A stretch of DNA of 64,000 bases from JAAXKN01 sp050259615 (GCA_050259615.1 JBLNAZ010000056.1:1-64000), one strand, 5' to 3'; positions 6,906 to 16,543 are shown, counted from the stretch's first letter. Translations and numbers: made by a program. Notes: generated by a model from the letters alone, not told the origin.

Positions 6906-9449
6906 TTGATATACGGTTATCTAAAAATATTATTATGTCTATTTTTTACTTTCAGCACAGTTGAAGTTTCTGCTCAATGGGGCAACCTTAAAGGAAGGGT
7001 AACAGAAGGCGGTCAGGGCATCCCGGGTATAACAGTTATGCTGCAGGGAACAGACTACGGAGCACAAACAGCTTCAGACGGCACGTACGAAATTAAGTCG
7101 ATTCCTGAAGGTACATATAATGTAAGATTCAGCGCAATCGGTTATGAAACCGTTCTTAAGGAAGTAACTGTTAAAAAGGGCATCCAGACACTCAACCTCG
7201 AAATGAAATCCACAGTAATTGTTACCGATGAGGTCAAGGTAGTAGGCGAAAGAAGACAAAGCCAGGAAGACCCTCGCGTGAGCGTTTTTAACCTTAGACC
7301 TGAGAAGGCACGCATACAGCCCGGTGCCGTTCAGGATGTCTTAAGAACTCTGCAGTCGCTGCCGGGAGTGCTCGCCCCGAATGATTTTACTTCCCAGCTG
7401 GTGATCCGCGGATCGGGACCCGATCAGAATCTTATCATTATGGACGATGTGGAAGTATTTAATCCCTACCGACTCTATGGCGTAATCAGCATGTTTAACC
7501 CCGAAGCTGTTGCAGACGTAAGTCTTATAACAGGAGGTTTTCCTGCCAAGTACGGTGACAGGCTTTCTGCGGTTCTGGACGTAACTAACCGTGAAGGCCC
7601 AAGAAATATAGGTTTTCAGGGAAATATCAATGCCAGCATTGTGGATGCCAACCTGGTGCTGGAAGGGAAAAACCCGCTTAATGTCCCGGGCAGCTGGATT
7701 GTAAATTCAAGAAGAACTTATTACGATCTGATAATCGAGCCCTTTGTTAAAAAGGCAGGTCTGGTGGAAGAGAATACCTCCTTTCCAAACTTTTATGATT
7801 TTCAGGGCAAGCTTGCACTGGGGCCTTTCGGTGGGCACAGATTTCTTCTTAACGGAATTATTTCAAGAGACGGGGTAAACGTTGTAAGCGGTAAAAGCAG
7901 GAAAACCCCGGACAGCCTGAGCGTGCAGGATGTAAGCCGGAATGATCTGGCTTCGTTTTCATGGCATTATTCACCGTCAAAAAGACTGCTGAACAAATTT
8001 ATTGTGTCGTGGTATAAAAACAGCGGCGACTCACAGCTGGAAGCTGCATTTCTGGATCCTTCCTTAAACAGGGATAAATTCAAGGATGCAGTTCCTGACA
8101 CTGTTTCTTCTTATCTTCTGGGATTAGGCGTAACTTCATCTTTCTTTTTCAGAAAATATTCATACGACGATAAGCTTACATACTTCTGGGGTAATAACCA
8201 GCTTGAAGCCGGCGTAGGAGTAGACCAGATGAGAACCACCATAAATTTTAACTTCACTATTTCCCCCGAGCTCAGAGCCTTTATTGCTTCAAACGCTGGT
8301 TCCAGATCCATTCCGTCAGACATTAAAGATATCAGGGATTACTACCGCTACAGGGCTTATCTGCAGAATAATTTCAGGGTTTCTGAAGGCCTGTATCTGG
8401 AGCCCGGCCTGAGAATGGATTATTACCAGATTCTTCAAAAACCATATCTAGCTCCAAGAATTTCTCTTTCTTATGCTTTGAACGACATCACTACTTTAAG
8501 AGCCGTATGGGGCGTTTTTTATCAGTCCCCTGGCTATGAAAAGCTGCGTGACCAGAATATGCTGCTGGACTTCAGTCCCCGGTATACGCACAGTCTTAGG
8601 GCTGAACGGGCAATTCATTACGTCTTAAGCCTTGAAAGGTGGGTGAGCGAGGAATGGAGGGCCAAAGTTGAAGGCTACTATAAAAGGTTTAATAATCTTA
8701 TTGTTCCTGAAAAAGTTGAGGGACTAAATTTCTATACGGAACCCGTGCCGGGGAAAAACCCCGAAAATCCGGATGCATGGACAAGACCGGTCTATGTCCG
8801 CAGCGACTCAGTTTCACAGATCCCGGTTAATAATTCAGACGGGGAAGCCTATGGCTTTGAGATTCTTCTGGAGAAAAGAAACATTGCAGGAATCAACGTC
8901 CTTTCGGGCTGGCTTTCATATGCACTGGCTTTTGCAAACAGGTATGAAGACGCCGTAACAATCCCTTTCAGATACGACCAGAGGCATACAGTAAACGTTG
9001 TGCTTAGCTATGAGGTAAGCAGGAGTTTTAATATAGGTCTGCGCTGGCAGTTCGGATCGGGATTCCCGTATACGGAACCTTTAGGTATTAAGCCCAGAAT
9101 AATTCTGATTGATACAAATGGGGATGGAAAACCCGACAGTCCTGAAATCGCTACAAGAATGACGGGTGCAAATTCCAGATCCCGCGTAATTTACGACGTG
9201 AACTACGGAATAAATGCCGACAGGTATAACGCCCGGAAACCCGATTATCACAGGCTGGACTTAAGGTTTACGTGGCTTACGGATTTCTGGAATCTGGACT
9301 GGTCGTTTTATCTGGACGTGATTAATGTTTACAACCGTCATAATGTTGTAGGCTACAGCTACTTTATAAATGACGACCTCACGCTCGGAAAAAGGGTTAA
9401 TACGATGTTTCCCATAATTCCTACTTTCGGCTTCAGCGTGAAATTCTGA
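6906..9449 (+). CDS. TonB-dependent receptor with carboxypeptidase-like N-terminal domain
   Basis: This 847-aa outer-membrane receptor should import a ligand using TonB energy. In order: signal peptide (about 1-23, cleavage before Q24), a carboxypeptidase-regulatory-like beta-sandwich (about 26-105, GRVTEGGQGIPGITVMLQGT), a plug domain (about 120-235, with VIRGSGPDQNLIIMDDVEVFNPYRL and GGFPAKYGDRLSAVLDV), then a 22-strand-type barrel to a terminal Phe. The start is TTG at 6906: an in-frame stop lies at 6897, a GAGGA ribosome-binding site sits just before, and no ATG occurs before the signal peptide. The ligand is unknown and no SusD-like partner gene is adjacent. Its upstream neighbour is another secreted protein. 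Confidence 0.93.
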   Translation: MIYGYLKILLCLFFTFSTVEVSAQWGNLKGRVTEGGQGIPGITVMLQGTDYGAQTASDGTYEIKSIPEGTYNVRFSAIGYETVLKEVTVKKGIQTLNLEMKSTVIVTDEVKVVGERRQSQEDPRVSVFNLRPEKARIQPGAVQDVLRTLQSLPGVLAPNDFTSQLVIRGSGPDQNLIIMDDVEVFNPYRLYGVISMFNPEAVADVSLITGGFPAKYGDRLSAVLDVTNREGPRNIGFQGNINASIVDANLVLEGKNPLNVPGSWIVNSRRTYYDLIIEPFVKKAGLVEENTSFPNFYDFQGKLALGPFGGHRFLLNGIISRDGVNVVSGKSRKTPDSLSVQDVSRNDLASFSWHYSPSKRLLNKFIVSWYKNSGDSQLEAAFLDPSLNRDKFKDAVPDTVSSYLLGLGVTSSFFFRKYSYDDKLTYFWGNNQLEAGVGVDQMRTTINFNFTISPELRAFIASNAGSRSIPSDIKDIRDYYRYRAYLQNNFRVSEGLYLEPGLRMDYYQILQKPYLAPRISLSYALNDITTLRAVWGVFYQSPGYEKLRDQNMLLDFSPRYTHSLRAERAIHYVLSLERWVSEEWRAKVEGYYKRFNNLIVPEKVEGLNFYTEPVPGKNPENPDAWTRPVYVRSDSVSQIPVNNSDGEAYGFEILLEKRNIAGINVLSGWLSYALAFANRYEDAVTIPFRYDQRHTVNVVLSYEVSRSFNIGLRWQFGSGFPYTEPLGIKPRIILIDTNGDGKPDSPEIATRMTGANSRSRVIYDVNYGINADRYNARKPDYHRLDLRFTWLTDFWNLDWSFYLDVINVYNRHNVVGYSYFINDDLTLGKRVNTMFPIIPTFGFSVKF

Positions 9450-9450
9450 T

Positions 9451-9538
9451 AAATAGTTCGGGGATTTTCTCCGGATCTAACCGAAAGACTGTCGGCGGAC
9501 TTAGGACCCGGCGAAGCCGGAAACGGGAACTATTTTTG
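9451..9538 (+). terminator. Cloverleaf-like structured 3' element with T-tail
   Basis: Two bases after the receptor's stop, arms AAATAGTTC (9451-9459) and GAACTATTT (9527-9535) pair perfectly. Between them are three hairpins: 9460-9472 (5 bp with one wobble), 9473-9508 (8 bp with one mismatch, capped by CCGA/TCGG), and CCGGC-GAA-GCCGG at about 9508-9520. A T-run overlaps the closing arm. It probably ends transcription of the receptor. It is not a tRNA: there is no T-loop or CCA. Confidence 0.6.
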
Positions 9539-9639
9539 TCACTTATTTTTTATAACAATTATTATTCCGTAAACTGATATATTTGTAAGATGAATTCGGA
9601 ATCTTTTGATTTAATATCTAAAAAGGTAGTTTTTAGGAA

Positions 9640-10830
9640 ATGACTTTATCCGTCAGCGAAATTACACGCCTCATAAAGGAGGATCTGGAAGATAATTTTT
9701 CCTCCATTAGTATTGAAGGCGAAATCTCCAACCTTAAAAAGCACGTCTCAGGCCACTGGTATTTCAATCTAAAGGATAGTAATGCCATGATATGCTGCAC
9801 AATGTGGAAGGGGTTTAATAATTATGTCTTCTTTACGCCCGAGGACGGCATGAAGGTGCTTGCAAACGGGCGCATAACAGTTTATCCTCCGCGCGGTAGT
9901 TATCAGCTGGAAGTGCGCAGCATGAAACCAGCCGGCGTAGGTGAGCTGCAGGCTGCCTTTGAAAGGCTGAAGACAAAACTCCAGGCCGAGGGTCTTTTTG
10001 ATGATGAATTCAAAAAGCCTATTCCGGTATTTCCCAAAAAAATCGGTATTGTAACTGCAATTGACGGTGCGGCATTGAAAGATATGGTTTCCATTGCAGA
10101 GCGCCGCTATCCTCTTGTTGAACTTATTGTTTATCCTGCAAGAGTCCAGGGTGAAGGTGCTGCAAAATCGATTGTCCAGGGGATCGAATGCCTGAATGAC
10201 AGAAATGACATAGATTTAATTATCATCGGGCGCGGGGGAGGATCTTTAGAGGACCTCTGGGCATTTAACGAAGAAATTGTTGCACGCGCAGTCTTTGCCT
10301 CCTGCATACCTATAATAAGTGCAGTAGGCCATGAAGTTGATTTTACGATTTCTGACTTTGCAGCTGACCTGAGAGCCGCCACACCCTCGGCCGCAATGGA
10401 AATTGCCACGCCTAACCAGGATGACTTTTTTGCGTTTTTAGAAGAGTTTTCATTTAGAACATCGCAGAATATTTTTTATATTATGGACCGGAAAAAACAG
10501 GAAGTGGCCAGCCACCTTAAAGCGTACGGTTTCAGGGTCCCGCAGGACCTGGTGCGCATAAGGACGCAGCAGCTGGATAACCTCTTGTACCGCATTCAGC
10601 AGAAGGTGGACCGTAGGATCTTAAGTTTTAATAACCGCTTGTCGCTTTATGAAAAAGGCCTTGAGTCGCACGACGTAAACAGGATATTAAAAAAGGGCTT
10701 TGTCTTGGTCAAACAGGACTCTAAATTGGTAGTTCGGGGCAGCGATTTCAAGGCGGACGAGCCTGCAGAAATAAAATTCCATGATAAAGAAATTTGGGTG
10801 AATAAAAAAAAATATGAAGAAAAAAAGTGA
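9640..10830 (+). CDS. xseA: Exodeoxyribonuclease VII large subunit
   Basis: With XseB this forms exonuclease VII, which degrades single-stranded DNA to acid-soluble oligonucleotides in the cytoplasm. The 396-aa protein has the N-terminal OB-fold (LSVSEITRLIKEDLE, then SGHWYFNLKD) and the catalytic domain with GRGGGSLEDLWAFNEEIVARA and ISAVGHEVDFTISDFAADLRAATPSAA. A C-terminal coiled-coil region follows, to near residue 340, then a short SH3-like end. Length is at the short end of the family. The xseB start overlaps its last 17 nt, so the two subunits are translationally coupled. The start ATG at 9640 gives the usual N-terminus. Confidence 0.97.
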   Translation: MTLSVSEITRLIKEDLEDNFSSISIEGEISNLKKHVSGHWYFNLKDSNAMICCTMWKGFNNYVFFTPEDGMKVLANGRITVYPPRGSYQLEVRSMKPAGVGELQAAFERLKTKLQAEGLFDDEFKKPIPVFPKKIGIVTAIDGAALKDMVSIAERRYPLVELIVYPARVQGEGAAKSIVQGIECLNDRNDIDLIIIGRGGGSLEDLWAFNEEIVARAVFASCIPIISAVGHEVDFTISDFAADLRAATPSAAMEIATPNQDDFFAFLEEFSFRTSQNIFYIMDRKKQEVASHLKAYGFRVPQDLVRIRTQQLDNLLYRIQQKVDRRILSFNNRLSLYEKGLESHDVNRILKKGFVLVKQDSKLVVRGSDFKADEPAEIKFHDKEIWVNKKKYEEKK

Positions 10831-11047
10831 AGGATCCTTTGAGGATATGCTCAGACGTCTGGAGGAGATTTCAGGGATGCTGGACAATGAGTCAATCGGG
10901 CTTGATGAGGCTATCAGCCTTTATGAAGAAGGGATTGAATTGTCCAAAATGTGCTACAGCAAACTGAAGGAAGCTGAAGTAAAAGTTACTTCTCTTCGCA
11001 AAAGCCTTGAAGCAGACAATGAACCGTCAGACAATTTTGAAGAATAA
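10814..11047 (+). CDS. xseB: Exodeoxyribonuclease VII small subunit
   Basis: This 77-aa helical protein is the small subunit that wraps the XseA coiled coil. It shows the family signature SFEDMLRRLEEISGMLDNESIGLDEAISLYEEGIEL. It overlaps xseA by 17 nt and ends 16 nt before the dxs ATG. The order xseA-xseB-dxs is common because ispA/dxs genes often follow xseB. Confidence 0.95.
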   Translation: MKKKSEGSFEDMLRRLEEISGMLDNESIGLDEAISLYEEGIELSKMCYSKLKEAEVKVTSLRKSLEADNEPSDNFEE

Positions 11048-11063
11048 TTTGCCAGGTACAAAA

Positions 11064-12986
11064 ATGAACGAAGAAAATAAGTACAGGTTCTTATTTAATA
11101 TAAATTCACCCGCTGATATCCGTAATTTTCAGATGCCGGAACTGAAAGTTCTGTGCCAGGAAATACGAGATTATCTGATTGATGTTGTTTCCAAGATCGG
11201 GGGACATTTTGGAGGCGGACTGGGAGCCGTTGAGCTTACAGTAGCGCTCCATAAAGTTTTTAACACTCCTAATGACCTCATTGTATGGGATACGGGCCAC
11301 CAGGCATATCCTCATAAGGTACTTACGGGCCGAAGAGATGCACTTGCCACTATAAGGCAGTTCCACGGAATAAGCGGGTTTTTGAAAAGGACGGAAAGCC
11401 CGTACGACGCTTTCGGAGCCGGGCACGCTTCAACTTCAATTTCAGCTGCTTTAGGTATGGCTGCTGCGCGTGACCTAAATAAATCCAATAAGAAGGTCGT
11501 GGCAATTATCGGCGACGGGGCAATGACAGGCGGTATGGCATATGAAGCAATGAATAATGCCGGAGTCCTCAAGAGCAATCTTATTGTTGTGCTTAATGAT
11601 AACAATATGTCTATTACTTCCAACGTCTGGCAGTTCTCGAACTATTTTACAGAGATGATAGCTCATCCCGACTACAACAAGCTGAAAGCCCAGGTGTGGG
11701 ATTTTACGGGAAAACTTGGTCAGGGCGGCGACCGCTTAAGAAAGATGGCTGCAAGACTTGAAAACGGCCTGAAGGCAGTTCTAACTCCAGGTATGCTTTT
11801 TGAAGCCCTGGGCTTCAGATACTTCGGACCTGTCAACGGGCACAACGTTGCACAGCTGGTTAAAATATTTGAACAGGTAAAAAACCTGAACGGACCAATA
11901 CTTGTTCACGTCCTCACACAGAAAGGCAAAGGCTACAAGCCTGCTGAAGAAGACGTTCAGAGGCTTCATGCTTCAACACCGTTTGACAAGGTTACAGGAC
12001 AGGCATTTAAGAAAGCCGGCGCTGCTCCTTCATATACAAAGATATTTGGTGAGGCACTTGTTGAAATTGCAAAGGAAAACCTGAAAGTAGTTGGGGTTAC
12101 GGCTGCCATGCCTGACGGCACGGGACTCGATTTTCTTCAGAAGGCATTCCCAAAGAGATATTTTGATGTCGGAATAGCAGAAGAGCATGCAGTTACTTTT
12201 GCAGCCGGCATGGCAGCCCAGGGTATCATCCCTGTTGTTGCAGTTTACTCTACTTTCCTTCAAAGGGCATTTGACCAGATAGTGCACGACGTAAGCCTTC
12301 AGCACCTGCATGTAGTATTTGTTCTTGACAGGGCTGGACTTGTTGGAGCCGACGGGCCGACACATCACGGTGCATTTGATCTATCATATCTGAGACTTAT
12401 TCCAGATATGGTAATTATGGCGCCAAAGGATGAAGCCGAATTAAGAAATATGGTCTATACTGCTACTGAGTATCAGGAAGGACCCGTTGCAATCAGGTAC
12501 CCAAGAGGAAACGCATTGGGTGTTCCGCTGAAGGAAGGTTTTGAAGCAATTCCTGTCGGAAAGGCTGAACAGTTGAGCCGGGGCGTGGACTGTGCATTAC
12601 TTGCAGTCGGATCGATGGTTAACCATTCTTTGAAGGCCTCGGAGATTCTTGCTCAGGAAGGCATTCAGTGCGAAGTTGTGAATATGCGCTTTATAAAACC
12701 TCTCGATACCGAATTGCTTGACGAGATAGCCGCACGTCATAACAAAATTATAACGCTTGAAGAGAATTCGATTGCAGGCGGCTTCGGAGGTGCGGTGGCT
12801 GAATATTTTATGGATAAAAACTATAAAAATGATATTTTAAGAATTGCTCTGCCCGACCAGTTTGTTGACCACGGCACGCAGTCTGAGCTGTACAGTATGC
12901 TCGGAATGGATGCTGAAGGCATTGCAGGAAAAGTAAAGCTTTTTCTTAAAGGTCAGGCCGATCATGCTCTCGGCAAACTGGCCTGA
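11064..12986 (+). CDS. dxs: 1-deoxy-D-xylulose-5-phosphate synthase
   Basis: DXS condenses pyruvate and glyceraldehyde 3-phosphate, with thiamine diphosphate, in the first step of the MEP isoprenoid pathway (precursor for undecaprenyl carriers and quinones). The 640-aa protein has the ThDP-binding motif GDG (150-152) to NN (164-165), the catalytic glutamate E373 in GIAEEHAV, and THHG at 433-436. The C-terminal transketolase domain ends normally. ATG 11064 is chosen over an in-frame ATG at 11007, which lies wholly inside xseB and adds 19 residues unlike the family. Other MEP genes are not in this window. A two-component pair follows after 60 nt. Confidence 0.96.
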   Translation: MNEENKYRFLFNINSPADIRNFQMPELKVLCQEIRDYLIDVVSKIGGHFGGGLGAVELTVALHKVFNTPNDLIVWDTGHQAYPHKVLTGRRDALATIRQFHGISGFLKRTESPYDAFGAGHASTSISAALGMAAARDLNKSNKKVVAIIGDGAMTGGMAYEAMNNAGVLKSNLIVVLNDNNMSITSNVWQFSNYFTEMIAHPDYNKLKAQVWDFTGKLGQGGDRLRKMAARLENGLKAVLTPGMLFEALGFRYFGPVNGHNVAQLVKIFEQVKNLNGPILVHVLTQKGKGYKPAEEDVQRLHASTPFDKVTGQAFKKAGAAPSYTKIFGEALVEIAKENLKVVGVTAAMPDGTGLDFLQKAFPKRYFDVGIAEEHAVTFAAGMAAQGIIPVVAVYSTFLQRAFDQIVHDVSLQHLHVVFVLDRAGLVGADGPTHHGAFDLSYLRLIPDMVIMAPKDEAELRNMVYTATEYQEGPVAIRYPRGNALGVPLKEGFEAIPVGKAEQLSRGVDCALLAVGSMVNHSLKASEILAQEGIQCEVVNMRFIKPLDTELLDEIAARHNKIITLEENSIAGGFGGAVAEYFMDKNYKNDILRIALPDQFVDHGTQSELYSMLGMDAEGIAGKVKLFLKGQADHALGKLA

Positions 12987-13046
12987 AGAACAATAAGCTG
13001 CAAATAATTATAGCGGCTTGATTTCTGACTAAATAAAAACACAAGT

Positions 13047-13748
13047 ATGAAAGCAAAGATCCTGCTGGCAGATGACGAAAAGGATATAGTTGAATTTCTT
13101 GAATATAATCTTGCTTCCGAAGGTTTTGATGTCATTACGGCTTATGACGGCAAAGAGGCACTTGAAAAACTCTCCTATAAGCCTGACCTGATCATACTTG
13201 ATGTAATGATGCCGAAATTTGACGGCTATGAAGTCTGCAGGCAGATACGGAAAATCGATCAATTTTCAAACACTCCTGTAATTTTTCTTACAGCAAAGTC
13301 TTCTGAACAGGATGAGATTAAGGGACTTGAACTGGGAGCCGATGATTTTATCGGAAAACCCATTTCTCCAAAAAAACTTGTCGCGCGCGTTAAGGCAAAT
13401 CTCCGAAAGTCCGAACTTCAGACATTAGGCTTCAGCGCAGCTGAAGATGCCCCCGTTATCAGAATCGGCCCCCTTGAAATCAACAGGGACAAGTACGAAG
13501 TGCTGCTTGAGGGTGAAATCATCGTTTTCCCGCGCAAGGAATTCGAGATCTTAAGCTACCTGGCCTCAAAACCCGGGAAAGTATTCGGACGCGAAGCTAT
13601 ACTTCACGACGTCTGGGGATCGGATGTTTATGTTGTTGACAGGACTATCGACGTTCACATAAGAAAGATCAGGGAGAAACTTGCAGACTATGCAGATATG
13701 ATCGAAACAATTAAAGGAGTCGGCTATCGTTTTAGAAATCCTGACTAA
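13047..13748 (+). CDS. OmpR/PhoB-family response regulator
   Basis: A 233-aa DNA-binding regulator. The receiver domain (about 1-120) has the acidic pocket D9-D10, phospho-acceptor D52 (LIILDVMMP), and the conserved FLTAK lysine with GADDFIGKP. The winged-helix domain (about 135-230) has RKEFEILSYLASKPGKVFGREAIL, DRTIDVHIRKIREKL and IKGVGYRF. The sequence is PhoB-like, but no phosphate-transport genes are nearby, so the stimulus is unknown. The histidine kinase starts about 44 nt after its stop and is the obvious partner. Confidence 0.93.
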   Translation: MKAKILLADDEKDIVEFLEYNLASEGFDVITAYDGKEALEKLSYKPDLIILDVMMPKFDGYEVCRQIRKIDQFSNTPVIFLTAKSSEQDEIKGLELGADDFIGKPISPKKLVARVKANLRKSELQTLGFSAAEDAPVIRIGPLEINRDKYEVLLEGEIIVFPRKEFEILSYLASKPGKVFGREAILHDVWGSDVYVVDRTIDVHIRKIREKLADYADMIETIKGVGYRFRNPD

Positions 13749-13791
13749 GGTTAAGCAATACTTCATCTCCTCCGGGACAATTCTTAAAGAA

Positions 13792-14769
13792 GTGCTTTTG
13801 TTAAGCGGACTTCTGCTTCTGGTGCTTATAGTTTCAATTCCTGGCTCAGAGGCACATCGGATAATTATAATCTCCATACTTTTCTTCGACCTTGCACTCC
13901 TGTATTTTATTGGCAGAAAAAGACATGAAGAACTCAACTCAATTGAAGCAGTAATTCATGCAATAAGAAAAGACATGATAAATTCTGCTGAGGATATTCT
14001 TCTTGATAAGGGACTCAGAAGTCTGCAGAATGAAGTAAAGGAAATGTTCCTGCGTCTGCAGAACGACATTAATTACCTGAAACGACTCGAGAAAGTCCGA
14101 AGCGAATTTTTAGGCAATGTTTCGCACGAGTTAAGAACACCAATATTTGCCATTCAGGGATTCCTTGAAACATTGCTTGACGGTGCAATTGATGACCCTA
14201 AAGTGAACAGAACCTTTCTTCAGAAGGCAAACAAGCATACTGAAAACCTTAATAACCTGTTAAGCGACCTTATAGATATCTCAATGATCGAATCGCACGA
14301 GATGCACTTAAGCTTCAGATATTTTAAGCTAAATGAATTCCTGGAATCGGTTCTGCAGGAACTGGTTCCGCTCGCAGAAAGCAAGAATCTTTCGCTCAGG
14401 CTTGTCCCGGTAAGAGAGGACCTTAAGGTTTATGGAGACAAAAACAGGCTTAAGCAGGCCGTGGTAAATCTGGCTGAGAATGCAATAAAATATACCGACG
14501 AAGGCTCTATTGAAGTAAGCGTGGAGGAGGAGGAGGAAAAGTCGGTCAGGATTTCTGTCAGAGACACAGGTATCGGAATTTCCAAAAGGGATCTTCCGCG
14601 CATATTTGAAAGATTTTTCAGGGTTGATAAGGACCGCTCTCGTACTGCCGGAGGAACCGGGCTAGGCCTGGCAATTGTAAAGCACATTGTTGAAGCCCAT
14701 GGTTCAAAGGTGGAAGTGATAAGTGTTCCGGGAACAGGCTCTCAGTTTTCCTTCAGGTTAAAAAAATAA
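13792..14769 (+). CDS. PhoR-type sensor histidine kinase
   Basis: The visible protein is 325 aa from a GTG at 13792. It has two hydrophobic helices (about 3-16 and 22-40) with a very short loop between them, so it has almost no periplasmic sensor. A linker, then HisKA with phospho-acceptor H112 in NVSHELRTP, then HATPase_c (NLAENAIKYTDEG, DTGIGISKRDLPRIFERFF, GGTGLGLAIVKHIVEAHG). It pairs with the regulator upstream. The start is uncertain: the frame is open back into the regulator gene but has no ATG, and 24 extra codons with a plausible hydrophilic N-terminus precede the GTG. Confidence 0.9.
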   Translation: MLLLSGLLLLVLIVSIPGSEAHRIIIISILFFDLALLYFIGRKRHEELNSIEAVIHAIRKDMINSAEDILLDKGLRSLQNEVKEMFLRLQNDINYLKRLEKVRSEFLGNVSHELRTPIFAIQGFLETLLDGAIDDPKVNRTFLQKANKHTENLNNLLSDLIDISMIESHEMHLSFRYFKLNEFLESVLQELVPLAESKNLSLRLVPVREDLKVYGDKNRLKQAVVNLAENAIKYTDEGSIEVSVEEEEEKSVRISVRDTGIGISKRDLPRIFERFFRVDKDRSRTAGGTGLGLAIVKHIVEAHGSKVEVISVPGTGSQFSFRLKK

Positions 14770-14884
14770 GTTAAGCATTTTTAAGATCCGGAAAGAAAAA
14801 TAAAACTATAGAATTAGTTACAGGAAATTTTATTATAAGTACAATTGCATAAATTTTTTAAGCAGCAAATGTTGAGAGGGTAAT

Positions 14885-16543
14885 ATGTCGGAGCTAACAC
14901 AGTCAAAAGAATGGCAGGATCTCGAGGAACATCAAAAGGAAATTGCCGGCATGCAAATGAGGCAGATGTTTGAGAAAGATCCGGAGCGTTTTAAGAAGTT
15001 CTCTTTAGAATTTAGCGATATACTTCTGGATTATTCCAAAAACAGAATAACAGAAGAGACCATGGAACTCCTGCTTCGCCTTGCGGAGTCCAGGGACCTG
15101 AAGAGCTGGATCGAAAGGATGTTCTCGGGTGAAAAAATAAATGTAACTGAAAACAGGGCAGTCCTTCACACGGCGCTTCGCAACCGTTCCGGGCGGCCCG
15201 TTATGGTGGATGGTAAAGACATTATGCCGGAAATCCTGAGGGTGCTCAGCCAGATGAGAAAATTTACAGAAGCAGTAAGAAGCGGCTTTTGGAAGGGCTA
15301 CACAGGCAAAGAAATAAAAGACGTTGTAAATATTGGTATCGGCGGAAGCGACCTGGGTCCTGTCATGGTAACAGAAGCCTTAAAGCCTTACGGCAAGCCG
15401 GGGCTCAATGTCCACTTTGTCTCCAATGTGGATGCAACAGACATAGCCGAAGTACTCAAAAAAGTGGATCCTGAGACGACGCTGTTTCTGATAGCATCAA
15501 AGACATTTACAACACAGGAGACCATTACGAATGCAAACACGGCAAGGAAGTGGTTCCTGGAAAAAGCAAAAAAGGAGTCTGAAATTGCAAAGCATTTTGC
15601 AGCACTTTCAACTAACGAAAAAGAGGTTACCTCATTCGGCATAGACCCTGAGAACATGTTTGAGTTCTGGGACTGGGTAGGCGGAAGATACTCACTTTGG
15701 TCGGCTATAGGGCTCTCGATTGCAATTTATATAGGCATGGATAATTTTGAGGAACTCCTTCAGGGTGCTTACGAAATGGATGAACATTTCCGTACGGCTC
15801 CTTTCGAAAGAAATATGCCCCTGACGCTTGCTCTTATAGGCATCTGGTACAATAACTTCTTTAATGCCGAGACGTATGCCATTCTGCCTTACGACCAGTA
15901 TCTGCACCGTTTTCCCGCATATTTTCAGCAGGGGGATATGGAAAGTAACGGAAAAAGTGTTTCGCGCGACGGCAAAAGGGTGGATTATTCCACCGGACCA
16001 ATCGTATGGGGTGAACCCGGTACAAACGGTCAGCACGCCTTTTATCAGCTGATACACCAGGGAACAAAGCTTATTCCTGCAGATTTCATTGCACCCGTTG
16101 AAACACACAATGAACTTGGAGAGCATCATAAGATTCTCCTGTCCAACTTTTTTGCACAGACTGAAGCCCTGATGAAAGGGAAAACGCGGGAAGAAGCCCG
16201 GCTGGAGCTGGAAAAAAGCGGTATGAAAGGAGAAGCCCTGGAGCAACTCCTTCCGCATAAAGTTTTTGAGGGAAATAAGCCCAGCAATTCAATTTTCCTA
16301 AGGAAAGTAACACCCCGCTCTCTGGGTTCACTTATTGCACTTTATGAGCATAAGATATTCTCACAGGGTATAATATGGAATATCAACTCCTTCGACCAGT
16401 GGGGAGTGGAACTTGGAAAACAGCTCGCAAAGGCCATTTTGCCCGAATTAAAGGATGAAAATAATGTAACTTCGCACGACAGCTCTACAAACGGCCTGAT
16501 TAATTATTTGAGGAAAGAGCTGAAAAAAGACAGGGCTAAATAA
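14885..16543 (+). CDS. pgi: Glucose-6-phosphate isomerase
   Basis: Pgi interconverts glucose 6-phosphate and fructose 6-phosphate in glycolysis and gluconeogenesis. The 552-aa length is that of the long (E. coli-type) family. Visible motifs are GIGGSDLGPVMVTEAL (about 151-165), SKTFTTQET (205-212), GGRYSLWSAIGL (266-277), catalytic E353 in GDMESNGK, H384 in GTNGQHAFYQLIHQGT, and K512 in QWGVELGKQLA. The ATG at 14885 is preceded by AGAGGG. A gap of about 115 nt separates it from the kinase gene, so it probably has its own promoter. All catalytic residues are present. Confidence 0.97.
   Translation: MSELTQSKEWQDLEEHQKEIAGMQMRQMFEKDPERFKKFSLEFSDILLDYSKNRITEETMELLLRLAESRDLKSWIERMFSGEKINVTENRAVLHTALRNRSGRPVMVDGKDIMPEILRVLSQMRKFTEAVRSGFWKGYTGKEIKDVVNIGIGGSDLGPVMVTEALKPYGKPGLNVHFVSNVDATDIAEVLKKVDPETTLFLIASKTFTTQETITNANTARKWFLEKAKKESEIAKHFAALSTNEKEVTSFGIDPENMFEFWDWVGGRYSLWSAIGLSIAIYIGMDNFEELLQGAYEMDEHFRTAPFERNMPLTLALIGIWYNNFFNAETYAILPYDQYLHRFPAYFQQGDMESNGKSVSRDGKRVDYSTGPIVWGEPGTNGQHAFYQLIHQGTKLIPADFIAPVETHNELGEHHKILLSNFFAQTEALMKGKTREEARLELEKSGMKGEALEQLLPHKVFEGNKPSNSIFLRKVTPRSLGSLIALYEHKIFSQGIIWNINSFDQWGVELGKQLAKAILPELKDENNVTSHDSSTNGLINYLRKELKKDRAK

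Noticed and set aside
9451..9538. tRNA gene
   Set aside because: The shape is cloverleaf-like but there is no T-loop, no plausible anticodon arm and the stem is 9 bp.
11007..11063. Longer dxs start at 11007
   Set aside because: It falls inside xseB and adds 19 residues unlike DXS N-termini.
13047..14769. Phosphate-regulon phoB/phoR
   Set aside because: The sequences are of this broad class, but no phosphate transport genes are present to support the name.
15692..16258. Long open frame on the strand opposite pgi
   Set aside because: It is fully antisense to the conserved pgi gene and has no recognisable domain.
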